Positions 7,512 through 14,570 are shown, counted from the first letter of the stretch. The stretch: 34,668 nucleotides of DNA from Clostridia bacterium (GCA_017482465.1 JAFUMW010000182.1:1-34668); one strand, 5' to 3'. Notes: generated from the letters alone by a model not told the origin. Program-made: numbers and translations.

Positions 7512-8795
7512 TTACTCGTCATCCTCGTCATCGTCCTCGCCGTTTGGTACGGGGATATCCTCGGCGACTGCAGACAAAGCCGCACCGCCGTCGAAGTAAT
7601 CGGCCGTTTCGACCGGGAGCTTGCGTTTTTCAAGACGCCTTTCGACAAATTTCTTTATAAGTGTGTATATTACTGCGAAGGTCGGTGCGCCGATAAGCAT
7701 ACCGAACAGTCCGAAATAACCGCCCATGACTGTGATCGCGAACAGTATCCACAGCGAGCTTATACCGATAGCCTCGCCGAGTATCTTCGGGCCGATGTAG
7801 TTTCCGTCGATCTGCTGGAGTATGATAATGAAGATGACGAACACAAGGCAGTACCACGGGCTCACCGTGAGCACGATGAACGCGCATGGAACAGCGCCGA
7901 TGAACGGACCTATAAACGGAATGACGTTTGTGATGCACACGATAACGCTGATAAGCGGATAGTAGGGCATACCGATGATTCCGAGCACTACAAGCGTTAT
8001 AAAGCCGATGATAAGCGAGTCTATTATCTTACCGATGATAAACGAGCCGAACTTCTTGTCGGTGTCATCAAGGAACTCATAGAACGCACGGTACGCCTTT
8101 TCCGAAAGCAGACTGCGGATGATCTTGCGTATCTGCGCGGCAAGCTTTTCCTTTGCCGCAAGGAAATAGATCGAGAAGATCATACCGATAAGCACATTCT
8201 TGAACCCGACGAAGAAATCGGAAACGTAAGTGACAAGGCTCGGAACGAAGCCCGAGAGCAGGGAATAAAGCTGATTTATCGCGTCCTCGATGTACTCGGT
8301 GATCTTTGTGAGATCTACAACGCCCGCAAGCTTTGAATAGATGTTGTAAAGCTCAGGGAAGGTGGTCTTGAGAGCTATCGGCAGGCTGAGTGTCTCATCA
8401 ACATTGTTGATAAACTCGGCAGTTATGACCTCAAGCTTTGAATAAAGGTCATTGTAGCTGGTGATGACTTGAGGGAGAAGCAGCATGAAGAACGCGGTGA
8501 TTATCGCGAGGATGATAACATAGGTAAGTAAAAGGGAGAGTGCGCGGCGCAACAGCTTGCGCTCCTTCTTCTTAAACTTAAAAACCTTATTCTCAATGAA
8601 TTTGAGCAAAGGATTGGCAATGTATGCAAAGATAAGACCGTAATAGACCGGAGCCATGACCGCGTTGAATCTGTTAAACGCGCGCGAAAAATAGGTCGCG
8701 TTCGCGCCGAGAAAATAAAGTCCGAGAATGATCGCGGCGCAGATACACACGTATACGGATATGGTTATGTACTTCTTGTTTATGTTGAGCTTCAT
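7512..8795 (-). CDS. AI-2E family transporter (YtvI/PerM-like)
   Basis: A 427-residue polytopic membrane protein of the AI-2E family (PF01594). Two N-terminal membrane segments, a basic FKKKERKLLRRALS loop and a third segment are followed by a soluble central region and a C-terminal membrane block containing GNYIGPKILGEAIGISSLWILFAITVMGGYFGLFGMLIGAP, in pieces matching the family signature. The tail after residue ~400 is strongly acidic (GEDDDEDDE). Members have been linked to autoinducer-2 export or ion transport, but most, including this one, have no defined substrate. The start follows AGGGGGA at good spacing. The gene has its own promoter (8849-8821, minus) and is divergent from nadC. Confidence 0.88.
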   Translation of the reverse strand: MKLNINKKYITISVYVCICAAIILGLYFLGANATYFSRAFNRFNAVMAPVYYGLIFAYIANPLLKFIENKVFKFKKKERKLLRRALSLLLTYVIILAIITAFFMLLLPQVITSYNDLYSKLEVITAEFINNVDETLSLPIALKTTFPELYNIYSKLAGVVDLTKITEYIEDAINQLYSLLSGFVPSLVTYVSDFFVGFKNVLIGMIFSIYFLAAKEKLAAQIRKIIRSLLSEKAYRAFYEFLDDTDKKFGSFIIGKIIDSLIIGFITLVVLGIIGMPYYPLISVIVCITNVIPFIGPFIGAVPCAFIVLTVSPWYCLVFVIFIIILQQIDGNYIGPKILGEAIGISSLWILFAITVMGGYFGLFGMLIGAPTFAVIYTLIKKFVERRLEKRKLPVETADYFDGGAALSAVAEDIPVPNGEDDDEDDE

Positions 8796-8820
8796 TTGAA
8801 ATTCCCCCTATGCTTTATTT

Positions 8821-8849
8821 ATTTTATAACAAATTTACACAATAGTCAA
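8821..8849 (-). promoter_or_regulatory. Promoter of the AI-2E family gene
   Basis: On the minus strand TTGACT (8849-8844), a 17-nt spacer and TAAAAT (8826-8821). The start codon is at 8795, leaving a short leader that contains the AGGGGGA ribosome-binding site. Confidence 0.7.
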
Positions 8850-8854
8850 GTGTA
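8836..8854. promoter_or_regulatory. Inverted repeat over the AI-2E gene -35
   Basis: TACAC-N9-GTGTA is a perfect 5-bp inverted repeat that encloses the -35 hexamer of the minus-strand promoter and lies about 45 nt upstream of the nadC -35. It could be an operator for either gene. It is short enough to occur by chance in this AT-rich region. Confidence 0.35.
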
Positions 8855-8897
8855 TACGTGCTAATATTATAATAAATCATGAAAAATATCAATCCAC

Positions 8898-8958
8898 TTG
8901 AAAAAAAGAAAAAAATGTGATACTATATTAGCATAATATAATGGATAGGTTTATCCAT
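8898..8958 (+). promoter_or_regulatory. nadC promoter and palindrome at the start of transcription
   Basis: TTGAAA (8898-8903), a 17-nt spacer and TACTAT (8921-8926), with TG one base before the -10. About 8 nt after the predicted transcription start lies ATGGATA-GGTT-TATCCAT (8941-8958), a perfect 7-bp inverted repeat in a classical repressor position. NAD synthesis genes in Firmicutes are commonly repressed by NiaR or NrtR-type regulators; I cannot match this palindrome to a known consensus, so the regulator is open. Confidence 0.6.
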
Positions 8959-8983
8959 GATCGTCAAAACGGAGCTGATCTAC

Positions 8984-9829
8984 ATGACAAAAATAAGCAA
9001 TAACCAGACAGACGCAATACTAAAATACGCGCTCGAAGAGGATATAGGCACAGGAGACATCACGACCCTTTCCACCATACCCGAAAACGCGCGTGCCCAC
9101 GGCAGATATATCGCAAAGGAAAGCGGTATAATCTGCGGACTTGACGTCGCCAAGCGCACCTTTGAGCTTTTGGGTGCTGACGCGGAGTTTACCATGTACA
9201 AAAAGGACGGCGATGCCGTCGAAAAGGGTGATGTGATCGCCGAAGTGGTCGGCAACGCTGTCGGCGTGCTTACAGGCGAAAGAACAGGGCTCAATATCAT
9301 GCAGCGCCTTTCGGGAGTTGCCAGCGCAACAAACAAAGCGGTCAAGGCGATAGAGGGAACAAAGGCTAAGATATGCGACACCCGTAAGACAACGCCCGGA
9401 CTTCGGGTGCTTGAAAAGTATGCGGTCAGAGTAGGCGGCGGCACGAATCACCGCTTCAATCTTGCAGACGGCGTGCTTATTAAGGATAATCACATTGTAG
9501 CCGCCGGCTCGATAACAAACGCGGTCAGCGCGGCGAAAAAGAGCGTACCGCATACGCTCAAGATAGAGGTCGAGGTCGAAGATCTCGACCAGCTTAACGA
9601 AGCACTTGCCGCGGGAGCTGACATAATCATGCTTGATAATATGTCAAACGAGGACATGGCAAAGGCGGTAAAGCTCACAGCGGGCAGAGCGCTTCTTGAG
9701 GCGTCCGGTAACATGGGCGAGCGCGATCTTCGCGCGGTAGCCGAGACAGGTGTTGACCTTATCAGCATAGGCGCGCTCACACATTCGGTAAAAGCACTTG
9801 ATATAAGCCTGAAATTCAAGCTTATCTGA
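8984..9829 (+). CDS. nadC: Nicotinate-nucleotide pyrophosphorylase (quinolinate phosphoribosyltransferase)
   Basis: Converts quinolinate and PRPP to nicotinate mononucleotide, CO2 and pyrophosphate in de novo NAD synthesis. A 281-residue protein with EEDIGTGDITT near the N-terminus, the signature CDTRKTTPGLR followed by KYAVRVGGGTNHRFNL and KDNH, and the later IEVEVEDLDQL and IMLDNMS phosphoribosyl-binding strands. The ATG at 8984 is preferred over one at 8957: GGAG (8971-8974) lies 9 nt upstream of it, whereas 8957 falls inside the operator-like palindrome. nadB follows after 26 nt and is presumably co-transcribed. Confidence 0.96.
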   Translation: MTKISNNQTDAILKYALEEDIGTGDITTLSTIPENARAHGRYIAKESGIICGLDVAKRTFELLGADAEFTMYKKDGDAVEKGDVIAEVVGNAVGVLTGERTGLNIMQRLSGVASATNKAVKAIEGTKAKICDTRKTTPGLRVLEKYAVRVGGGTNHRFNLADGVLIKDNHIVAAGSITNAVSAAKKSVPHTLKIEVEVEDLDQLNEALAAGADIIMLDNMSNEDMAKAVKLTAGRALLEASGNMGERDLRAVAETGVDLISIGALTHSVKALDISLKFKLI

Positions 9830-9855
9830 AACAGCCGTACAGGCGGAGAAAAAAT

Positions 9856-11403
9856 ATGAGAAGATACATATACAGCGAAGATATAACCGAGCTTGAAGTC
9901 AAAGACTATGATGTGCTCATAGTCGGAAGCGGACTTGCGGGCATATACGCTTCGCTTCACATTGATGAAAGCAAGAGCTGTGCTCTTGTAACAAAGGTCA
10001 ATATCGAAAATTCAAATTCGTGGCTCGCACAGGGCGGCATCGCCGCGGTCATCGACCCAAATGACAACTTTACAAGCCATGTCGAGGATACGCTCAAGGC
10101 AGGCGCGGGAATGTGCGATCCCGAAGCGGTAGAGGTGCTCGTCAAGGAGGGCCCCGAGAATATACGCGAGCTTGTAGAGATGAATGTCCCCTTTGATACG
10201 AATCCGGAGGGCGAGCTGATGATAACACGAGAGGGCGGTCATTCCTGCCGCCGTATCGTTCACTGCGGAGGCGACGCTACAGGACGCGAAACTACAAAGA
10301 AGCTCGGCGAGATAGCGATGTCAAGACCTAATATAACACCGCTTTTCGGCACATATATGATCGACATCATCACAGACCGCGGCAAGGCGGTCGGCGGAAT
10401 ATTCTACGACACAAAGGCGGCTAAGACCTTTATTATCCGCTCGTCTAATATCATATTGTCTACAGGTGGTATCGGTGCGCTGTATAACCATACGACAAAC
10501 CCGCGAGACGCGATCGGAGACGGTATAGCCGCCGCAATGAGAGCGGGTGCTGAGGTCGTCAACATGGAGATGGTGCAGTTCCACCCGACAACGCTCTTAC
10601 CTCACTCCAACAGCGACAGACTCTTCCTTATATCGGAGGCAGTGCGCGGAGAGGGCGGTATACTTAAGAACCATGAGCGCAAAGCGTTCATGAAAGGACA
10701 GCACGAGCTTGCGGACTTAGCGCCGCGCGATATCGTAACGCGAGCGATACTGGCAGAGCTCAAGCGCTCGGGAAAAACTCATGTTTTCCTTGACGTTTCC
10801 TCTATGACAAAGGAGTTCTTCTCGCACAGATTTCCGACGATATATAATGAGTGTACCGACTTCGGTATCAATATCCCCGAGGATATGATCCCCGTGCGTC
10901 CCGCACAGCATTATCTCATGGGAGGTATACGTACCGACCTGTGGGGAATGACCAATGTCGAAGGTCTCTATGCCTGCGGCGAGTGTGCGTGGACAGGTAT
11001 ACACGGCGCGAACAGACTTGCAAGCAACTCAATGCTTGAGTGTCTCGTGTTCGGCAGACGCGCCGCACAGCATATAAACGAAAAGACTCTGCCCGGGCAT
11101 GAGCTCAGACTGCCGTATACACTCGTTGCCGACAGCGAAAAGCTCACGGAAAAATATATAAACGGAACGAAAGGTAAAATACGCGATATCATGACCGAGT
11201 ACGCAGGACCTGTGCGTACCGAGCACGGACTTGCCGAAGCCGCGGGTAAAATTTACCGTATCTATAACAAGCTCCAAAATATCAAGCTTGATTCTACCGA
11301 AGAATACGAGCTGTATAATATGACTGCGAACGCGTATAAAATAATAACCGATGCCTTGTCGCGCAAGGAAAGCATAGGTGCTCATTATTTATTAAGTGAG
11401 TAA
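9856..11403 (+). CDS. nadB: L-aspartate oxidase
   Basis: FAD enzyme oxidising L-aspartate to iminoaspartate, the first step of NAD synthesis from aspartate. Its 515 residues show a Rossmann FAD site DVLIVGSGLAGIYASLH near residues 20-36, NSWLAQGGIAAV, the active-site region EGGHSCRRIVHCGGDATGRE, HPTTL, and LAPRDIVTRAI. The substrate/FAD-capping motif HYLMGGIRTD is followed by LYACGECAWTGIHGANRLASNS. A C-terminal helical domain completes the protein. GGAG lies 7 nt before the ATG. In an anaerobe the electron acceptor is likely fumarate rather than oxygen (established for E. coli NadB, inferred here). The usual partner nadA is not in this window. Confidence 0.95.
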   Translation: MRRYIYSEDITELEVKDYDVLIVGSGLAGIYASLHIDESKSCALVTKVNIENSNSWLAQGGIAAVIDPNDNFTSHVEDTLKAGAGMCDPEAVEVLVKEGPENIRELVEMNVPFDTNPEGELMITREGGHSCRRIVHCGGDATGRETTKKLGEIAMSRPNITPLFGTYMIDIITDRGKAVGGIFYDTKAAKTFIIRSSNIILSTGGIGALYNHTTNPRDAIGDGIAAAMRAGAEVVNMEMVQFHPTTLLPHSNSDRLFLISEAVRGEGGILKNHERKAFMKGQHELADLAPRDIVTRAILAELKRSGKTHVFLDVSSMTKEFFSHRFPTIYNECTDFGINIPEDMIPVRPAQHYLMGGIRTDLWGMTNVEGLYACGECAWTGIHGANRLASNSMLECLVFGRRAAQHINEKTLPGHELRLPYTLVADSEKLTEKYINGTKGKIRDIMTEYAGPVRTEHGLAEAAGKIYRIYNKLQNIKLDSTEEYELYNMTANAYKIITDALSRKESIGAHYLLSE

Positions 11404-11407
11404 TTTT

Positions 11408-11475
11408 GGGCGTTTTTTGCGGGGGAGCCTTTTTAGGCAAAAAGAGCTCCCCCGCACCCCCACCAAAAACCTTTA
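11408..11475. repeat. G/C hairpin intergenic repeat after nadB
   Basis: TGCGGGGGAGC (11418-11428) pairs perfectly with GCTCCCCCGCA (11446-11456). An inner stem CTTTTT/AAAAAG closes the loop. It is followed by ACCCCCACCAAAAACCTTT. A diverged copy with the same order of parts is at 25101-25168, after recO. There is no T-run, so it is not a canonical terminator. Confidence 0.6.
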
Positions 11476-11501
11476 TAAATATGGGCTTGGTGATTTTCCA
11501 C

Positions 11502-11554
11502 GTCCCCCGGAAGGGAAAACAAACGATCTCATCAAACAAAAAAGGGCAAACAAT
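11502..11554 (+). promoter_or_regulatory. A/C-rich leader (copy 2) of the DUF362 gene
   Basis: GTCCCCCGGAAGGG (11502-11515) is identical to 115-128 and is followed by the leader core AACGATCTCATCAAAC and an A-run (11522-11543), homologous to 134-154. The ribosome-binding site is only AAGGG at about 11542-11546. No promoter hexamers stand out between the nadB stop and this gene, so it may be read from the nadC promoter. Confidence 0.5.
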
Positions 11555-12742
11555 ATGCTTATCAACAAAACCACACCCGTCGCAATAACAGGTGTAAACG
11601 ACTATAATACCGAAAAACTTACACAGATCATAAGCTCACACTTCGACACAATAGGTATAACTCCCGATACATTCAATAATAAGCATGTCACTGTCAAGCC
11701 TAACCTTATAATGAAAAAATCCCCCGAGTACGCGGCAACAACCTCTCCCGAAATACTCGACGCTCTGCTCAATATTCTCGATACATACACCCCCGCGTCG
11801 GTAACAGTAGCCGAAAGCTCGGGCGGACCTTATACAAAGCAGTCTCTCGAAGCCGCGTATACGGTCTGTAAGCTCAAGGATGTCGCGCTGAAACACGGCG
11901 CGATACTTAATTATGATACGTCGTATGCCGAGCTTAACTTCCCGGAGGGAAAGGCGGTCAAAAGCTTCAATGTTATCACACCGATCGCCGAAGCGGATGT
12001 GATCATCAACCTGCCGCGCCTCAAATCACATTCACTTACAGGTATGAGCGCGGCGGTCAAAAATTACTTTGGCGTAGTACCCGGACTTGAAAAATTCGAG
12101 TTTCACGCCCGCTTTCCCGACTATAACGACTTCGCTTCAATGCTTGTCGACCTGAATCTGCTTTTGTCAAGCCGCGCCGAAACAATAAATATTCTCGACG
12201 CGATCGTCGGCATGGAAGGTAACGGTCCTACAGGCGGTACACCGAGAGCGATAGGATGCGTGCTCACCTCGCGCTCGGCTTTCGCAATAGACAGTATCGC
12301 AAAGGAGCTGATCTCGGAGGGAGAGGTGCTCACGGTAAAAGAAGCTCATGCGCGCGGACTTGCGGATATTGATGCAGATAAGATAAACCTTGTCGGCGGT
12401 GACTACAAGAAATTCATTGTACGCGATTTCAAGCGTCCCGACTCACGCAAACGCGGCATGGTCGCGTTGCTGCAGACCTTCGGAGGCGGAGTGATAGGCG
12501 AGTTTTTCAGACCGCGCCCGGTTATTGGAGATAAGTGTATCGGATGCGGCGAATGTGTGCGAAGCTGTCCTCAAAATACGATAACGCTGGTTGAAAACAA
12601 GCGCGGAAAGGTCGCGTCGATCGAGCTTGATAACTGTATACGCTGCTTCTGCTGTCAGGAGCTATGCCCGATACATACGATCAAGGTAAAAAAGCGCGGT
12701 ATAGTGGCATTTGTCAACCGCGCGAAAAGGAAAGATAAATGA
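11555..12742 (+). CDS. DUF362 domain protein with two C-terminal 4Fe-4S clusters
   Basis: A 395-residue protein. The N-terminal ~310 residues match the DUF362 family: VTVKPNLIMKKSPEYAATTSPEIL, VAESSGGPYT, ADVIINLPRLKSHSLTGMSAAVKN and AIVGMEGNGPTGG. The C-terminus has a dicluster ferredoxin pattern, CIGCGECVRSCP and CIRCFCCQELCP. The role is unknown; the architecture suggests an electron-transfer protein in an anaerobe. The ATG at 11555 is chosen because the open frame further upstream runs through the intergenic repeat. It overlaps ispE by ATGA, indicating translational coupling, so a link to isoprenoid metabolism (whose late enzymes IspG and IspH are Fe-S proteins) can be imagined but is speculative. 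Confidence 0.88.
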   Translation: MLINKTTPVAITGVNDYNTEKLTQIISSHFDTIGITPDTFNNKHVTVKPNLIMKKSPEYAATTSPEILDALLNILDTYTPASVTVAESSGGPYTKQSLEAAYTVCKLKDVALKHGAILNYDTSYAELNFPEGKAVKSFNVITPIAEADVIINLPRLKSHSLTGMSAAVKNYFGVVPGLEKFEFHARFPDYNDFASMLVDLNLLLSSRAETINILDAIVGMEGNGPTGGTPRAIGCVLTSRSAFAIDSIAKELISEGEVLTVKEAHARGLADIDADKINLVGGDYKKFIVRDFKRPDSRKRGMVALLQTFGGGVIGEFFRPRPVIGDKCIGCGECVRSCPQNTITLVENKRGKVASIELDNCIRCFCCQELCPIHTIKVKKRGIVAFVNRAKRKDK

Positions 12743-13614
12743 AAAGGATAACACTTGACGCACCCGCAAAGATAAATTTATATCTTGATGTCACATCAAA
12801 GAGAAATGACGGTTATCATAATATAGAAAGCGTGATGCAGAGCGTTACACTTGTCGATACCGTCACGGTAACGCTCGGAGAGAAAACAGGGCAGCATATC
12901 ACACAGCATTTTGAAAATTCGAGCCTGCCGTGTGACGAGACGAATATCTGCTTCAAGGCGGCACGCGCATATCTTGACCGCTTTGGAATAAACGACTATG
13001 ATATCGACATAAGCGTAATAAAAAACATTCCCGAGGCGGCAGGGCTTGCCGGCGGAAGCACTGACGGAGCGGCTGTATTGCGCGCGCTCGATATTTTGTA
13101 TGAAAATAACACAAGCACCGAAACGCTGTGCGAGATCGGACTTACGGTCGGCTCGGACATAGCCTTTTGTATCGTCGGCTCAACGGCGGCGGTAACGGGC
13201 AGAGGCGAGTATGTAAAAAAACTCGCGCCGCTTTCTGACACAGGCTTGTATCTGGTGATAGCGAAGTCGCAGAAAGAATCGGTGTCAACGCGCGAAGCGT
13301 ACAGACGTATCGACGCTGACAGCATATCTGCGCGCGGAAGTGTCAGCTTTGACGAATACGTAAAAGCGGTGGAAAATAAGGACATAAAAACGCTGACCGA
13401 GGGCGTGTACAATATCTTCGAGCGCGTAATGAGCGATAGTTTGACCGACACGTATAAGATCATATCCATAATGAAGGACGCAGGCGCGCTTGCGTCAATG
13501 ATGAGCGGAAGCGGCCCGTCGGTGTTCGGAATTTTTGAGAGCAGGGAAGCGGCGGAAAAAGCCTGCCATATACTTGAAAATGATTATTTTGCAACGGTGT
13601 GCGAGCTCGGATGA
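12739..13614 (+). CDS. ispE: 4-diphosphocytidyl-2-C-methyl-D-erythritol kinase
   Basis: GHMP kinase that phosphorylates CDP-methylerythritol with ATP in the MEP isoprenoid pathway. It has 291 residues, with APAKINLYLDV (Lys11) at the N-terminus, the ATP-binding glycine loop AAGLAGGSTDGAAVL, the catalytic Asp140 in VGSDIAF, and the third motif MMSGSGPSVFG. It is translationally coupled to the DUF362 gene by an ATGA overlap. The stop codon (13612-13614) abuts the first arm of the repeat cluster: the sequence ATGAGCCCTCTCACC at the stop is repeated at the inner ends of the gene-free units, so the element joined the gene exactly at its end. Confidence 0.95.
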   Translation: MKRITLDAPAKINLYLDVTSKRNDGYHNIESVMQSVTLVDTVTVTLGEKTGQHITQHFENSSLPCDETNICFKAARAYLDRFGINDYDIDISVIKNIPEAAGLAGGSTDGAAVLRALDILYENNTSTETLCEIGLTVGSDIAFCIVGSTAAVTGRGEYVKKLAPLSDTGLYLVIAKSQKESVSTREAYRRIDADSISARGSVSFDEYVKAVENKDIKTLTEGVYNIFERVMSDSLTDTYKIISIMKDAGALASMMSGSGPSVFGIFESREAAEKACHILENDYFATVCELG

Positions 13615-13664
13615 GCCCTCTCACCCAACTACGTCGGGAGCTCCCCAAAGGGGGGAGCCTTTTT
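13615..13664. repeat. Solo right arm (R) of the DUF559-associated repeat
   Basis: CCCTCTCACCCAACTACGTC, a hairpin (GGGAGCTCCCC-AAA-GGGGGGAGCC, imperfect) and a T-run directly follow ispE. It is the same as the right arms at 13753-13825, 14301-14348 and 14468-14520. It lacks its own left arm and probably serves as the ispE terminator. It is separated from the next unit by a GAAAGTAGATTTAAACTAACT spacer (one base over twenty shown in part) that recurs between units. Confidence 0.7.
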
Positions 13665-13685
13665 GAAAGTAGATTTAAACTAACT

Positions 13686-13825
13686 AAAAGCCTCTCCTAA
13701 TGGGAGAGGTGGCACGCGTCAGCGTGACGGAGAGGGAGAAAAATCCATGCATGAGCCCTCTCACCCAACTACGTCGGGATGCTCTCAAACGACCGCGAGC
13801 GGTCGATTAAAGGGGGAGCCTTTTT
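13686..13825. mobile_element. Gene-free inverted-repeat unit 1 (MITE-like)
   Basis: Left arm 13686-13736: AAAAGCCTCTCC-TAAT-GGGAGAGG, then a hairpin CACGC-GTCA-GCGTG and ACGGAGAGGG. A short centre AGAAAAATCCATGCAT follows. Right arm 13753-13825: CCCTCTCACCC...GGGGGAGCCTTTTT, with an extra GACCGC-GAGC-GGTC-type hairpin insertion. The outer ends are inverted copies of each other and match the ends of the DUF559-bearing unit, so this looks like an internally deleted version of it. No transposase is present. Confidence 0.65.
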
Positions 13826-13846
13826 GAAAGTTGATGCAAACTAAAT

Positions 13847-14348
13847 AAAAGCCTCTCCTTATGGGAGAGTGTGTCAAACAGTTTCTGCGAAACTGTGCTA
13901 AGCGTGACGAAGAGGGTAAAATGGAACGTGTACCAATACTAAAAAACAATAAACTATTAGAATATGCAAAAGACTTGAGAGCCAATATGACACCACAGGA
14001 AAAGCATCTGTGGTATGATTTTTTACAAAAGTATCCTGTCAAAATTTATAAACAGCGTATAATCGACAATTTTATTGCTGACTTCTACTGTTGCAAAGCT
14101 CGTCTTGTCATAGAGATCGACGGTGCTCATCATTATACAGCTGAAGGTAAAACTCACGATAGGCTCAGAACCGAAGCGATTGAACGATACGGCTTATATG
14201 TTTTGCGTTTCTCTGACAGTGATGTTGATTATCGCTTTGATCAAGTTTGCGAAAAAATCAATAACGTCATACAGACCCGAATTAACGAAAAGCCTTAGTT
14301 TTTCCCTCTCACCCAACTGCGTCGGGAGCTCTCCCATAGGGAGAGCCT
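13847..14348. mobile_element. Inverted-repeat unit carrying a DUF559 gene
   Basis: The left arm (13847-13917) begins AAAAGCCTCTCC-TTAT-GGGAGAG and ends GCGTGACGAAGAGGG, with an extra perfect hairpin ACAGTTTC-TGC-GAAACTGT (13878-13896) in place of the GC-rich hairpin of its neighbours. The DUF559 gene fills 13921-14298. The right arm (14301-14348) is CCCTCTCACCCAACTGCGTC...GGGAGAGCCT. The reverse complement of the right arm aligns with the left arm, so the gene lies between terminal inverted repeats. The T-A-rich junction sequence beside each unit recurs throughout the cluster. Mobility is inferred from this architecture and from gene-free copies on both sides. Confidence 0.6.
13921..14298 (+). 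CDS. DUF559 (Vsr-like) endonuclease domain protein
   Basis: A 125-residue single-domain protein. It has the DUF559 (PF04480) layout: LRANMTPQEKHLW near residues 19-31, then IADFYCCKARLVIEIDGAHH at 52-71, and EAIERYGLYVLRFSDSDV towards the end. Asp54, Glu65, Asp67 and His70/71 are candidate metal-binding residues of a PD-(D/E)XK/Vsr-like nuclease fold. Family members are annotated as endonuclease-domain proteins and have no established general function. The start at 13921 is chosen because AGAGGG, the inner end of the repeat arm, lies 4 nt upstream; the open frame to 13861 runs through the arm. The gene is visibly more A+T-rich than its neighbours, consistent with transfer. It is flanked by inverted arms and by gene-free copies of the same unit. 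Confidence 0.85.
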   Translation: MERVPILKNNKLLEYAKDLRANMTPQEKHLWYDFLQKYPVKIYKQRIIDNFIADFYCCKARLVIEIDGAHHYTAEGKTHDRLRTEAIERYGLYVLRFSDSDVDYRFDQVCEKINNVIQTRINEKP

Positions 14349-14372
14349 GTTAAAAGTAGATTTAAACTAACT

Positions 14373-14520
14373 AAAAGCCTCTCCTAATGGGAGAGGTGGC
14401 ACGCGTCAGCGTGACGGAGAGGGACGGAGAGGGACGGAGAGGGACGGAGAGGGAGAAAAATCCATGCATGAGCCCTCTCACCCAACTACGTCGGGAGCTC
14501 CCCCAATGGGGGAGCCTTTT
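14373..14520. mobile_element. Gene-free inverted-repeat unit 2 (MITE-like)
   Basis: The left arm from 14373 is nearly identical to 13686-13736, but its last ten bases are amplified (see 14413-14452). The centre AGAAAAATCCATGCAT equals that of unit 1. The right arm 14468-14520 ends GGGGGAGCCTTTT. Unit 2 and unit 1 bracket the DUF559 unit in the same orientation, giving a tandem L-R, L-gene-R, L-R series. Confidence 0.65.
14413..14452. repeat. Tandem repeat of a 10-bp unit, four copies
   Basis: GACGGAGAGG is repeated four times head to tail within the left arm of unit 2. The equivalent arm at 13686-13736 has one copy. Replication slippage is the simple explanation. Confidence 0.9.
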
Positions 14521-14570
14521 GAAAGTAGATTCAAACTAACTAAAAGCCTCCCCCCCGTCAGGTGGAGGCA

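Noticed and set aside
7485-8336. A 283-residue plus-strand frame opposite the AI-2E family gene
   Set aside because: It is composed largely of charged low-complexity residues from reading the membrane protein backwards, and it starts in the terminator.
8860-8983. Riboswitch or attenuator before nadC
   Set aside because: Only a short palindrome is seen between promoter and start; the leader is too short for a known NAD-type riboswitch aptamer with an expression platform.
11396-11554. Possible N-terminal extension of the DUF362 protein
   Set aside because: The extra frame covers the intergenic hairpin repeat and leader; the ATG at 11555 gives a normal DUF362 start.
13686-14520. CRISPR array
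   Set aside because: The repeats are inverted pairs with identical or gene-containing centres, not uniform direct repeats with unique spacers, and no cas genes are present.
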